Shown here in pieces: positions 10,913-19,373 of a stretch of DNA of 64,000 nt; within the stretch, counting starts at the first letter, position 1, and each line of letters begins with the position of its first letter. The notes beneath the pieces were generated by a model, which had not been told where the DNA came from, searched no databases, and saw nothing but the letters and a program-made list of their open reading frames with translations. Origin of the DNA: Betaproteobacteria bacterium. GTDB taxonomy: Bacteria > Pseudomonadota > Gammaproteobacteria > Burkholderiales > Burkholderiaceae_C. The stretch is taken from positions 1-64,000 of the forward strand of contig JADIZZ010000001.1 of NCBI GenBank assembly GCA_016704535.1. Direction: 5' to 3'. Position numbers and translations under genes: made by a program.

Positions 10913-11485
10913 ATGGCAAAGAAACAGCAGCCCGGCCAACGCGTGCCTGCGCGCCTGCACGCCATCTACCGCGAGAAGATCGTCCCCGAGTTGATGGCCA
11001 AGTTCGGCTTCACCTCGGTGATGCAGGTGCCCCGCCTGCAGAAGATCACGCTGAACATGGGCGTGAGCGAGGCCGTCTCCGACAAGAAGGTGATGGACAA
11101 CGCCGTCGGCGACCTCACCAAGATCGCCGGCCAGAAGCCGGTGGTCACCAAGAGCAAGAAGGCATCGCCGGCTTCAAGATCCGCGACGGCGTGCCCATCG
11201 GCTGCATGGTCACGCTGCGCGGCGTGCGCATGTACGAGTTCCTCGACCGCTTCGTCACCGTGGCCCTGCCGCGCGTGCGCGACTTCCGCGGCATCTCCGG
11301 GCCGCGCCTTCGACGGCCGCGGCAACTACAACATCGGGGTCAAGGAGCAGATCATCTTCCCCGAGATCGAGTACGACAAGATCGACGCGATCCGTGGACT
11401 GAACATCAGCATCACGACCAGCGCCAAGAACGACGACGAGTGCAAGGCCCTGCTCTCTGCGTTCCGCTTCCCGTTCAAGAACTGA
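10913..11485 (+). CDS. rplE: 50S ribosomal protein L5 with two compensating indels
   Basis: Binds 5S rRNA and contacts P-site tRNA. About 190 residues with a short N-terminal extension before YREKIVPEL. The frame is lost at about 11163, where one base appears missing before IAGFKIRDGVPIG. It is restored at about 11311, where an extra G sits before RAFDGRGNYNIG. The last part (EQIIFPEIEYDKI, ending FPFKN) is in the starting frame. The two opposite indels look like sequencing errors. Confidence 0.9.
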   Translation: MAKKQQPGQRVPARLHAIYREKIVPELMAKFGFTSVMQVPRLQKITLNMGVSEAVSDKKVMDNAVGDLTKIAGQKPVVTKSKKASPASRSATACPSAAWSRCAACACTSSSTASSPWPCRACATSAASPGRAFDGRGNYNIGVKEQIIFPEIEYDKIDAIRGLNISITTSAKNDDECKALLSAFRFPFKN

Positions 11486-11495
11486 AGGGTGACCC

Positions 11496-11801
11496 GTGGC
11501 TAAAGCATCCCAGATCCAGCGCGAGCTCAAGCGCGCGCAACTGGTCGCCAAGTACGCGAAGAAGTACGCCGAACTCAAGGGCATCGCCAACGACGCCAAG
11601 AAGTCCGACGAAGAGCGTTATGCCGCGCGCCTGGAGCTGCAGAAGCTGCCGCGCAACGCCTACCCGACCCGTCAGCGCAACCGTTGCGAGCTGACCGGCC
11701 GTCCGCGCGGCACGTTCCGCAAGTTCGGCCTGGGCCGCAACAAGATCCGCGAACTCGCCTTCAAGGGCGACATCCCCGGCATGGTCAAGGCCAGCTGGTA
11801 A
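11496..11801 (+). CDS. rpsN: 30S ribosomal protein S14
   Basis: Head protein of the 30S subunit. 101 residues, the long form without the CxxC zinc site of the short form. The C-terminal RNRCELTGRPRGTFRKFGLGR motif is intact. The start is GTG at 11496, 8 nt after the rplE stop; no ATG alternative fits the family. Confidence 0.95.
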   Translation: MAKASQIQRELKRAQLVAKYAKKYAELKGIANDAKKSDEERYAARLELQKLPRNAYPTRQRNRCELTGRPRGTFRKFGLGRNKIRELAFKGDIPGMVKASW

Positions 11802-11828
11802 TTCGGCGAGAAGAGCAGGAGCAATTTC

Positions 11829-12224
11829 ATGAGCATGAGTGATCCCATCGCCGACATGCTGACCCGCATCCGCAACGCCCAGAGCGTCGAGAAGGCTGTG
11901 GTCACGATGCCGTCGTCGAAGCTGAAGGTGGCCATCGCCCAGGTCCTGAAGGACGAGGGCTACATCGACAACTTCGCCATCCGTGGCGAAGCCGCCAAGC
12001 CGAGCTCGAGATCGCGCTGAAGTACTACGCCGGCCGCCCGGTGATCGAGCGCATCGAGCGCGTCAGCCGCCCCGGCCTGCGCATCTACAAGGGCCGCGAC
12101 GCCATCCCGCAGGTCATGAACGGCCTGGGCGTGGCCATCGTCACCACGCCCAAGGGCGTGATGACCGACCGCAAGGCACGCCAGGCCGGCATCGGCGGCG
12201 AAGTGCTCTGCTACGTGGCCTCGA
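11829..12224 (+). CDS. rpsH: 30S ribosomal protein S8 with indels
   Basis: Primary 16S rRNA binder and, in E. coli, the repressor of the spc operon. The first 57 residues (SMSDPIADMLTRIRNAQ onward) read normally. Near 12000 one G seems missing, and the rest (ELEIALKYYAGRPVIERI through GGEVLCYVA) is in another frame. After VA the sequence TCGA replaces an expected TGA, so one extra base near 12222 probably hides the stop. The end coordinate assumes that reading. Confidence 0.85.
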
Positions 12225-12242
12225 CGAATAGGAGCACAGCAC

Positions 12243-12779
12243 ATGTCCCGCGTAGGAAAAATGCCGATCACCGTGCCCAAGGGCGTGGACGTCTCGATCA
12301 CGGCCGACCAGATCACCGTCAAGGGGTGCACTGGGCACGCTCACGCGCCCGCTCAACCCGCTGGTGGCGATCAAGATCGACGGCGGCAAGCTGAGCTTCG
12401 CCCCGGCCAACGACAGTCGCCGCGGCCGATGCGATGAGCGGCACGATGCGTGCACTGGTGGCCAACATGGTCAACGGCGTGAGCAAGGGCTTCGAGAAGA
12501 AGCTCAACCTGGTCGGCGTGGGCTTCCGCGCCCAGGCCCAGGGCCAGAAGCTCAACCTGCAGATCGGTTTCTCGCACCCGGTGGTCAAGGAGATGCCCGC
12601 GGGCATCAAGGTCGCCACGCCCGACGCAGACCGAAATCGTGATCAAGGGCGCCGACCGCCAGGTGGTGGGCCAGGTCGCCGCCGAAGTTCGCGCCATCCG
12701 TCCGCCCGAGCCCTACAAGGGCAAGGGCATCCGCTACGCGGATGAGAAGGTCACTCTCAAAGAGACCAAGAAGAAGTAA
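12243..12779 (+). CDS. rplF: 50S ribosomal protein L6 with three apparent insertions
   Basis: Two-domain 23S rRNA binding protein near the factor-binding centre. The start SRVGKMPITVPKGV and the end GKGIRYADEKVTLKETKKK are in the same frame. Three +1 shifts lie between them: near 12326 (extra G before ALGTLTRPLNPL), near 12423 (before ADAMSGTMRA) and near 12621 (before TQTEIVIKGADR). Removing three bases gives 177 residues, the normal length. Three independent insertions in an essential gene point to sequence errors. Confidence 0.88.
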
Positions 12780-12790
12780 GGAGCGCGAAC

Positions 12791-13156
12791 ATGCTGAACA
12801 AGAAGGAACAACGCCTGCGCCGCTCGCGCCAGACGCGCCAGCGCATCGCGAAGCAGGACGTCGCGCGCCTGACGGTGTTCCGCTCCAACCTGCACATCTA
12901 CGCCAGCGTGATCTCGCAGGACGGCGCCAAGGTGCTGGCCAGCGCGTCCACGGCCGAGAAGGAAGTGCGCGAGCAGCTCGGCGGCGCGGGCAAGGGCGGC
13001 AACGTCACTGCCGCCACCCTGATCGGCAAGCGCATCGCCGAGAAGGCCAAGGCCGCCGGTGTCGAGAAGGTCGCGTTCGACCGCTCGGGCTTCGCCTACC
13101 ACGGCCGCGTCAAGGCGCTGGCCGAGGCGGCCCGCGAAGCCGGCCTGCAGTTCTAA
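12791..13156 (+). CDS. rplR: 50S ribosomal protein L18
   Basis: Binds 5S rRNA together with L5. 121 residues, intact, with the basic N-terminus LNKKEQRLRRSRQTR and the C-terminal FDRSGFAYHGRVKALAEAAREAGL that is the family hallmark. It is one of the few genes of this stretch without a frame problem. Confidence 0.97.
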   Translation: MLNKKEQRLRRSRQTRQRIAKQDVARLTVFRSNLHIYASVISQDGAKVLASASTAEKEVREQLGGAGKGGNVTAATLIGKRIAEKAKAAGVEKVAFDRSGFAYHGRVKALAEAAREAGLQF

Positions 13157-13184
13157 GCGCCCCACGCGCACAGAGGATTCGAAC

Positions 13185-13703
13185 ATGGCGAAGTTTCAAC
13201 CCCGCGCGCAGACCGAAGGCAACGACGACGGCCTGAAGGAAAAGATGATCGCGGTCAACCGCGTCACCAAGGTCGTCAAGGGCGGTCGCACGCTCAGCTT
13301 CGCGGCGCTGACCGTCGTCGGCGACGGCGACGGCCGCATCGGCATGGGCAAGGGCAAGGCCAAGGAAGTGCCGGTTGCGGTGCAGAAGGCCATGGAATCG
13401 GCCCGCCGCAACATGGTCAAGGTGTCGCTCAAGGACGGCACGATCCACCACAAGGTGATCGGCGGCCACGGCGCGGCCAAGGTGCTGATGGCGCCGGCCA
13501 AGCCGGGTGACGGCATCATCGCCGGCGGCCCGATGCGCGCCGTGTTCGAGGTGATGGGCGTCACCGACATCGTCGCCAAGAGCCTCGGCTCGACCAACCC
13601 CTACAACATGGTGCGCGCCACGCTCGATGCGCTGAAGTCGTCGACGACGCCGGCCGAGGTCGCCGCCAAGCGCGGCAAGTCGGTCGAAGAGCTGTTCAAC
13701 TGA
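13185..13703 (+). CDS. rpsE: 30S ribosomal protein S5
   Basis: Decoding-fidelity protein of the 30S body. 172 residues. The N-terminal double-stranded RNA-binding fold (LKEKMIAVNRVTKVVKGGRT) and the GDGDGRIGMGKGKAKEVP loop are intact. The start ATG at 13185 has GAGGA upstream; an open frame extends further 5' into rplR but is not used. It reads to a normal stop just before rpmD. Confidence 0.96.
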   Translation: MAKFQPRAQTEGNDDGLKEKMIAVNRVTKVVKGGRTLSFAALTVVGDGDGRIGMGKGKAKEVPVAVQKAMESARRNMVKVSLKDGTIHHKVIGGHGAAKVLMAPAKPGDGIIAGGPMRAVFEVMGVTDIVAKSLGSTNPYNMVRATLDALKSSTTPAEVAAKRGKSVEELFN

Positions 13704-13717
13704 AGCGCGGCGGAGAA

Positions 13718-13909
13718 CTCAGCGTCCGACACGAAAAGAAGACCCTCACGGTGAAGCTGGTTCGCAGCATCGCCGGTACGCGCGAGTCGCATCGCGCCAC
13801 GGTGCGCGGCCTCGGCCTGCGCAAGCTCAACAGCCAGTCCACGCTGGAAGACACGCCCGCGGTGCGCGGCATGATCAACAAGGTCGCGTACCTGGTGAAG
13901 GTGCTCTGA
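13718..13909 (+). CDS. rpmD: 50S ribosomal protein L30 without a recognisable start codon
   Basis: Small 50S protein. The body reads SVRHEKKTLTVKLVRS through MINKVAYLVKVL and stops at 13907-13909, about 62 residues, normal for the family. Where ATG is expected before SVRH the sequence is CTC (13718-13720), behind a good GGAG. A three-base deletion of ATG from a CTCATGAGC context, or a base error, would explain it. A GTG 11 codons in would truncate the first strand and is less likely. The stop overlaps the rplO start by one base. Confidence 0.75.
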   Translation, partial: LSVRHEKKTLTVKLVRSIAGTRESHRATVRGLGLRKLNSQSTLEDTPAVRGMINKVAYLVKVL

Positions 13910-14353
13910 TGGAACTGAACACCATCAAGCCCGCTGAAGGCTCCAAGAAGCCGCCGCCGCCGCGTCGGCCGCGGCATCGGTTCGGGCCTGGGCAAGACCG
14001 CCGGCCGCGGCCACAAGGGCCAGAAGTCCCGTGCCGGTGGCTACCACAAGGTCGGCTTCGAAGGCGGCCAGATGCCGCTGCAGCGCCGCCTGCCCAAGCG
14101 CGGCTTCAAGTCGCACCAGCTCAAGTACAACGCCGAGATCACGCTGGCCGACCTCGAGGCGCTGGGCGCCGACGAGGTCGACCTGCTGACGCTGAAGGCG
14201 GCCGGCCTGGTGCGCGCCAGATCAAGACCGTCAAGGTCATCAAGACGGGCGAGCTGACGAAGAAGGTCGCGCTCAAGGGCATCGGCGCGACGGCCGGCGC
14301 CAAGGCTGCCATCGAGGCGGCCGGCGGCGCGGTCGCCCTGGCGCTGCGCCTAG
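13909..14353 (+). CDS. rplO: 50S ribosomal protein L15 with indels
   Basis: Late-assembly 23S rRNA protein. It begins MELNTIKPAEGSKK. Within the CCG repeat at about 13951-13963 the frame shifts to the expected VGRGIGSGLGKTAGRGHKG. It shifts back near 14218, where a C seems missing before QIKTVKVIK. A further shift near the end reaches TAG at 14351-14353. The conserved glycine-rich region and the GFEGGQMPLQRRLPKRGF core are clear. I treat the shifts as sequence errors. Confidence 0.85.
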
Positions 14354-14365
14354 GAAGCCCAGAAC

Positions 14366-15676
14366 GTGGCAACCAACGCAACTCAGCTGGCCAAGAGCGG
14401 CAAGTTCGGCGACCTGCGTCGCCGGCTCGTCTTCCTGGTGCTTGCGCTCGTGGTCTACCGCATCGGCGCGCACATCCCGGTGCCGGGCATCGACCCGAAC
14501 CAGCTGCAGCAGCTGTTCAAGGGGCAGGCCGGCGGCATCCTGAGCCTGTTCAACATGTTCTCGGGCGGGGCGCTGTCGCGCTTCACCGTGTTCGCGCTGG
14601 GCATCATGCCGTACATCTCGGCGTCGATCATCATGCAGTTGATGACCCACGTCGTGCCGACCCTCGAGGCGCTGAAGAAGGAAGGCGAGGCGGGCCGCCG
14701 CAAGATCACGCAGTACACGCGCTACGGCACGCTGGGCCTGGCGCTGTTCCAGTCGCTGGGCATCGCGCTCGCGCTGGAAGGCTCGCCGGGCCTGGTCATT
14801 GCGCCGGGCTTCGGCTTTCGCATGACGGCGGTGGTCAGCCTGGTGGCGGGCACGATGTTCCTGATGTGGCTGGGCGAGCAGATCACCGAACGCGGCCTGG
14901 GCAACGGCATCTCGATCCTGATCTTCGCCGGCATCGCTGCGGGCCTGCCCAACGCCATCGGCGGCCTGTTCGAGCTGGTGCGCACCGGTGCGATGAGCAT
15001 CCTGGCCAGCTTGTTCATCATCATCATCGTCGGCCTCGTCACCTTCGCCGTGGTCTTCGTCGAACGCGGACAGCGCAAGATCCTGGTCAACTATGCCAAG
15101 CGCCAGGTCGGCAACAAGGTCTATGGCGGCCAGTCGTCGCACCTGCCGCTGAAGCTGAACATGTCGGGCGTGATCCCGCCGATCTTCGCATCGTCGATCA
15201 TCCTGTTCCCGGCGACGGTAGTCGGCTGGTTCGCCACCGGTGACGGGCTCCGCTGGCTGAAGGACCTGTCGGCGGCGCTGTCGCCGGGCCAGCCGATCTA
15301 CGTCATGCTGTACGCGGCGATGATCGTGTTCTTCTGCTTCTTCTACACCGCGCTGGTCTTCAACAGCCGCGAGACGGCGGACAACCTGAAGAAGAGCGGC
15401 GCGTTCATCCCGGGCATCCGCCCGGGCGAACAGACTGCCAAGCACATCGACCGCATCCTGTCGCGCCTGACGCTGGGCGGTGCTGTCTACATCACGCTGG
15501 TGTGCCTGCTGCCCGAGTTCCTGATCCTCAGGTACAACGTGCCGTTCTATTTCGGCGGCACCTCGCTGCTGATCATCGTCGTCGTGACGATGGACTTCTG
15601 GGCCCAGGTGCAGAGCTACGTGATGAGCCAGCAGTACGAGTCGCTGCTGAAGAAGGCCAATTTCAAGGCGAGCTGA
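14366..15676 (+). CDS. secY: Preprotein translocase subunit SecY
   Basis: Channel subunit of the SecYEG translocon in the inner membrane. 436 residues with ten hydrophobic segments visible. Signature stretches include RIGAHIPVPGID after the first segment, MPYISASIIMQL, and ERGLGNGIS. The start is GTG at 14366; the frame is intact across 1.3 kb, in contrast to the damaged genes around it. infA begins one base after the stop. Confidence 0.97.
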   Translation: MATNATQLAKSGKFGDLRRRLVFLVLALVVYRIGAHIPVPGIDPNQLQQLFKGQAGGILSLFNMFSGGALSRFTVFALGIMPYISASIIMQLMTHVVPTLEALKKEGEAGRRKITQYTRYGTLGLALFQSLGIALALEGSPGLVIAPGFGFRMTAVVSLVAGTMFLMWLGEQITERGLGNGISILIFAGIAAGLPNAIGGLFELVRTGAMSILASLFIIIIVGLVTFAVVFVERGQRKILVNYAKRQVGNKVYGGQSSHLPLKLNMSGVIPPIFASSIILFPATVVGWFATGDGLRWLKDLSAALSPGQPIYVMLYAAMIVFFCFFYTALVFNSRETADNLKKSGAFIPGIRPGEQTAKHIDRILSRLTLGGAVYITLVCLLPEFLILRYNVPFYFGGTSLLIIVVVTMDFWAQVQSYVMSQQYESLLKKANFKAS

Positions 15677-15677
15677 G

Positions 15678-15896
15678 ATGGCGAAAGACGATGTCATCCA
15701 GATGCAGGGGGAGATTCTCGAGAACCTCCCCAACGCCACCTTCCGCGTGAAGCTGGAAAACGGACACGTGGTGCTCGGCCACATCTCCGGGAAGATGCGC
15801 ATGCACTACATCCGCATCCTGCCCGGCGACAAGGTGACCGTCGAGCTGACGCCCTACGATTTGACCCGTGCTCGCATCGTGTTCCGCGCCAAGTAA
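15678..15896 (+). CDS. infA: Translation initiation factor IF-1
   Basis: OB-fold protein that binds the 30S A site during initiation. 72 residues, exact family length, with MQGEILENLPNATFRVKLENGH and the MRMHYIRILPGDKV region. It lies between secY and rpmJ; this placement is common in betaproteobacteria. The start is one base after the secY stop. Confidence 0.97.
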   Translation: MAKDDVIQMQGEILENLPNATFRVKLENGHVVLGHISGKMRMHYIRILPGDKVTVELTPYDLTRARIVFRAK

Positions 15897-15924
15897 AGAC
15901 CAGGAATGGGTCAAGGAGAAGAGC

Positions 15925-16038
15925 ATGAAAGTCGCTGCATCGGTCAAGAAGATGTGCCGCAACTGCAAGATCATCCGCCGCAAGGGCGTGGTGCGAGTGA
16001 TCTGCACCGACCCGCGCCACAAGCAGCGTCAAGGCTGA
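15925..16038 (+). CDS. rpmJ: 50S ribosomal protein L36
   Basis: Smallest 50S protein, 37 residues, beginning MKVAASVKKMCRNCK. It is the zinc-binding (C+) form with ligands C11, C14, C27 and H32. GGAGAA lies at suitable spacing before the ATG. Located between infA and rpsM as usual. Confidence 0.95.
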   Translation: MKVAASVKKMCRNCKIIRRKGVVRVICTDPRHKQRQG

Positions 16039-16052
16039 TCTAGAGGAACACC

Positions 16053-16416
16053 ATGGCACGTATTGCCGGCATCAACATCCCGCCGCACAAGCACGCGGAA
16101 ATCGGCCTGACCTCGATCTACGGCATCGGCCGTACCACCGCGCAGAAAATCTGCGAAGCGGCGGCATCGCCTACTCGAAGAAGATCAAGGACCTGTCCGA
16201 CGGCGACCTGGAGAAGATCCGCGAAGAGATCGGCCGCATGACGATCGAAGGCGACCTGCGCCGCGAACTGTCGATCAACATCAAGCGCCTGATGGACCTG
16301 GGCTGCTACCGCGGCTTCCGCCACCGCCGCGGCCTGCCGGTGCGCGGCCAGCGCACGCGCACCAACGCCCGCACCCGCAAGGGCCCGCGCAAGGGCGCCG
16401 CTGCGCTGAAGAAGAA
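16053..16416 (+). CDS. rpsM: 30S ribosomal protein S13, frame broken and stop codon lost
   Basis: Head protein contacting P-site tRNA and the 50S subunit. The first 37 residues (ARIAGINIPPHKHAEIGLTSIYGIG) read normally. Near 16167 one G is missing and GIAYSKKIKDLSDGDL continues in another frame. At the end, after ALKK, the sequence is AACGCGCC where TAACGCGCC is expected; loss of one T removes the stop and makes the frame run on into rpsK. With two bases restored the protein is 121 residues, the standard length. Confidence 0.88.
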
Positions 16417-16453
16417 CGCGCCGCCCCAGAGAAAACTGAAAGAAAGACAAGAC

Positions 16454-16858
16454 ATGGCCAAGGCACCCGTCAATACCGCCGCTCAACGCGTGCGCAAGAA
16501 GATCCGCAAGAACGTTGCGGACGGCATTGCGCACGTCCACGCGTCGTTCAACAACACGATCATCACGATCACCGATCGCCAAGGTGGCGCGCTGGCCTGG
16601 GCCAGCAGCGGTGGCCAGGGTTTCAAGGGTTCGCGCAAGAGCACGCCGTTCGCTGCCCAGGTGGCTGCGGAAGTGGCAGGCCGCGCTGCCCAGGAACAAG
16701 GCATCAAGAACCTCGACGTGCGCATCAAGGGCCCCGGCCCCGGCCGCGAGTCGTCGGTTCGTGCGCTGGCCTCGCTGGGCATCCGCATCAACTCGATCTC
16801 CGACGTCACGCCGGTGCCGCACAACGGCTGCCGCCCGCAGAAGCGCCGCCGCATCTGA
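16454..16858 (+). CDS. rpsK: 30S ribosomal protein S11
   Basis: Platform protein of the 30S subunit near the mRNA exit. 134 residues, with VRKNVADG-like start (IRKNVADGIAHVHASFNNTIITITD) and the C-terminal DVTPVPHNGCRPQKRRRI. I chose the ATG at 16454; the open frame continues upstream into rpsM only because the rpsM stop is damaged. Confidence 0.96.
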   Translation: MAKAPVNTAAQRVRKKIRKNVADGIAHVHASFNNTIITITDRQGGALAWASSGGQGFKGSRKSTPFAAQVAAEVAGRAAQEQGIKNLDVRIKGPGPGRESSVRALASLGIRINSISDVTPVPHNGCRPQKRRRI

Positions 16859-16883
16859 CGCGATGTGCTGTCCGCAGGGGCCC

Positions 16884-16927
16884 GTGGGCTGGGGGGCGCT
16901 TGCCCCCGGTCCTTCATGCAAGCCCAC
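16884..16927 (+). promoter_or_regulatory. Nested hairpins between rpsK and rpsD
   Basis: GTGGGCT (16884-16890) pairs with AGCCCAC (16921-16927). Inside, GGGGGC (16892-16897) pairs with GCCCCC (16902-16907) around a GCTT loop. The 157-nt rpsK-rpsD gap is long for this operon. In E. coli S4 represses the alpha operon through a leader pseudoknot before rpsM; a related control before rpsD is possible but not shown. Confidence 0.35.
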
Positions 16928-17015
16928 CGTCTGCGCGCCCGCTACATCGGCACCAGACTCGCGCGGGTCGCCGAAGAAGCTCGGCCGCGTCAGACAGACA
17001 CAAGAGGATCAGCAA

Positions 17016-17638
17016 GTGGCACGTTATCTCGGCCCCAAGGCCAAACTTTCCCGCCGCGAAGGCACCGACCTGTTCCTGAAGAGCGCCCGCCGCTCGATCA
17101 GCGACAAGGCCAAGTTCGACTCCAAGCCCGGCCAGCATGGCCGCACCTCGGCTCGCGCACCTCCGACTTCGGCCTGCAGCTGCGCGAGAAGCAGAAGGTC
17201 AAGCGCATGTACGGCGTGCTGGAGCGCCAGTTCCGCCGCTACTTCGCCGAGGCCGAGCGCCGCAAGGGCAACACCGGCGCGAACCTGCTGCTGCTGCTCG
17301 AGTCGCGCCTGGACAACGTCGTCTACCGCATGGGCTTCGGCTCCACGCGCGCCGAGGCGCGCCAGCTCGTCTCGCACAAGGCGCTGACGGTGAACGGGCA
17401 GGTCGTGAACATCCCGTCTTACCAGGTCAAGCCCGGTGACGTGATCGCGCTGCGCGAGAAGTCCAAGACCCAGCTCCGTGTGACCGACGCGCTGAAGCTG
17501 GCGCAGTCCATCGGCCTGGCCGACTGGGTGCAGGTCGACGCCACCAAGATGGAAGGCATCTTCAAGAAGGTACCCGATCGCGACCAGTACGGCGCCGAGA
17601 TCAAGGAAGCGCTGATCGTCGAGTTGTACTCGCGCTAA
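17016..17638 (+). CDS. rpsD: 30S ribosomal protein S4 with one-base deletion
   Basis: 16S rRNA assembly nucleator and translational repressor of the alpha operon in E. coli. GTG start at 17016, beginning ARYLGPKAKLSRREGTDL. Near 17150 one G is missing after PGQHGRTS; the rest (SRTSDFGLQLREKQKVKRMYG, the S4 domain VSHKALTVNGQVVNIPSY, ending ELYSR) is in another frame. Adding one base gives 207 residues, the usual Burkholderiales length. Probably a sequence error. Confidence 0.9.
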
Positions 17639-17796
17639 GCAAAGAACGAAAGCGTGGCGCCCGGCCGCCCGGCCGCGCGCCCATCGCGATGGCTTCCGCA
17701 TGCCGGGTGCGAAGCCGATAGCCCCAGACCCCGGCGCGGTCCTACAGCCTTATCGGTGTAACGAGCCGAGGGTATTGACAGGAACTAAAGAACTTC

Positions 17797-18783
17797 ATGC
17801 AAACCACCCTTCTGAAGCCCAAGGCCATCCAGGTCGAGCCGCTCGGCGGCCACCGCGCCAAGGCCACGCTCGAGCCCTTCGAGCGCGGTTACGGCCACAC
17901 CCTCGGCAACGCGCTGCGGCGCGTGCTGCTGTCGTCGATGGTGGGCTATGCGCCGACCGAGGTCACCATCGCCGGCGTGCTGCACGAGTACTCGGCCATC
18001 GACGGCGTGCAGGAAGACGTCGTGCACATCATGCTCAACCTGAAGGGCGTGGTCTTCCGCCTGCACAACCGCGACGAAGTGACGCTGGTGCTGCGCAAGG
18101 AAGGCGAAGGCGCCGTGACGGCGGCTGACATCCAGACCCCGCACGACGTAGAGATCATCAATCCCGAGCACGTCATCGCCAACTTGTCGCAGGGCGGCAA
18201 GCTCGACATGCAGATCAAGGTCGAGAAGGGCCGCGGCTACGTGCCGGGCAACCTGCGCCGCTTCGGCGACGAGCCCACCAAGAGCATCGGCCGCATCGTG
18301 CTCGACGCCTCTTTCTCGCCCGTGCGCCGCGTCAGCTACGCCGTCGAGAACGCCCGCGTCGAGCAGCGCACCGACCTCGACAAGCTGGTGATGGAGATCG
18401 AGACCAACGGCGCCATCGCGCCCGAGGAAGCCATCCGCCAATCGGCCCGCATCCTGGTCGAGCAGCTCGCCTTCTTCGGCCAGATCGACGTCAACCCGAT
18501 CGACAGCATCGTCGACGCCAGGCCGCGCCCGACGCCGTTCGACCCGATCCTGCTGCGCCCGGTGGACGAGCTCGAACTGACGGTGCGTTCGGCCAACTGC
18601 CTGAAGGCCGAGAACATCTACTACATCGGCGACCTGATCCAGCGCACCGAGACCGAGCTGCTGAAGACGCCGAACCTGGGCCGCAAGAGCCTGAACGAGA
18701 TCAAGGAAGTGCTGGCTTCGCGCGGGCTCACGCTCGGCGCGCGGCTGGAAAACTGGCCCCCGCAGGGCCTCGACAAGCGCTGA
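17797..18783 (+). CDS. rpoA: RNA polymerase alpha subunit
   Basis: Assembles RNA polymerase and contacts UP elements and activators. 328 residues. The N-terminal dimerisation domain contains ERGYGHTLGNALRRVLLSSM, and the C-terminal domain (about residues 250-320) contains the NCLKAENIYYIGDLIQRTE and LGRKSLNEIKEVLASRGL helices that bind DNA. Intact frame. The ATG is preceded by AGGA. The last gene, rplQ, follows after a structured 152-nt gap. Confidence 0.98.
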   Translation: MQTTLLKPKAIQVEPLGGHRAKATLEPFERGYGHTLGNALRRVLLSSMVGYAPTEVTIAGVLHEYSAIDGVQEDVVHIMLNLKGVVFRLHNRDEVTLVLRKEGEGAVTAADIQTPHDVEIINPEHVIANLSQGGKLDMQIKVEKGRGYVPGNLRRFGDEPTKSIGRIVLDASFSPVRRVSYAVENARVEQRTDLDKLVMEIETNGAIAPEEAIRQSARILVEQLAFFGQIDVNPIDSIVDARPRPTPFDPILLRPVDELELTVRSANCLKAENIYYIGDLIQRTETELLKTPNLGRKSLNEIKEVLASRGLTLGARLENWPPQGLDKR

Positions 18784-18793
18784 ATACCCCCTA

Positions 18794-18858
18794 CGGCCTT
18801 CGGCCGCCCCCTCAAGGGGGCAACGCCGGTGGGCTGGCGAAGCCAGATCCACGGCGTT
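18794..18858 (+). repeat. REP-like string of hairpins between rpoA and rplQ
   Basis: Three stems follow each other: CGGCC/GGCCG around TT, GCCCCC/GGGGGC around TCAA (18806-18821), and a long bulged stem in which AACGCC-GTGG-CTGGC (18822-18838) pairs with GCCAG-CCAC-GGCGTT (18842-18858). The GC-rich shape with TTCG-like loops resembles dispersed palindromic elements of Comamonadaceae and relatives; whether this one is dispersed cannot be tested here. It could attenuate transcription between rpoA and rplQ. Confidence 0.5.
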
Positions 18859-18935
18859 CGCTTGGTAAGAGCAGCCAGCCTGTGCAAGCCCCGGTACCTG
18901 ATCCGGCCGGGGTTCAATAACGAAAGGAAAGCACC

Positions 18936-19340
18936 ATGCGCCACCGTAACGGCCCTCGCAAACTGAACCGCACCACCTCGCACCGCCTGGCGATGCTGAG
19001 GAACATGTGCAATTCGCTCATCACCCACGAGGCGATCAAGACCACGCTGCCCAAGGCCAAGGAGCTGCGCAGCGTCGTCGAGCCGCTGATCACCCTGGGC
19101 AAGACGCCCACGCTGGCCAACCGCCGCCTGGCCTTCAACCGCACGCGCGACCGCGACGTCGTGGCCAAGCTCTTCAACGAGCTGGGCCCGCGTTACCAGG
19201 CGCGTCCGGGTGGCTACACGCGCATCCTGAAGATGGGCTTCCGCGTCGGCGACAACGCGCCGATGGCTTTCGTCGAATTCGTCGACCGCCCTGAGTCCGT
19301 CGCCACCGATGTGGCCGCACCGGCCGAGAAGGCGGAGTGA
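18936..19340 (+). CDS. rplQ: 50S ribosomal protein L17
   Basis: Sits near the exit tunnel. 134 residues, beginning MRHRNGPRKLNRTTSHR and containing RNMCNSLITHEAIKTTLPKAKELR. It has a short Ala/Glu-rich C-terminal tail. GAAAGGAAAG precedes the ATG. Last gene of the alpha block; a strong hairpin follows 33 nt after the stop. Confidence 0.97.
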   Translation: MRHRNGPRKLNRTTSHRLAMLRNMCNSLITHEAIKTTLPKAKELRSVVEPLITLGKTPTLANRRLAFNRTRDRDVVAKLFNELGPRYQARPGGYTRILKMGFRVGDNAPMAFVEFVDRPESVATDVAAPAEKAE

Positions 19341-19373
19341 AGGCCGCTCCGGCTTGACCGGAGTCGACTTGCT

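Noticed and set aside
14273..15802. 509-codon open frame antisense to rplO and secY
   Set aside because: Low-complexity Asp/Arg/His-rich translation, a typical antisense frame of a membrane-protein gene.
10180..17638. Treating the frameshifted ribosomal genes as true pseudogenes
   Set aside because: They are essential single-copy genes, and correcting single bases restores exact family lengths.
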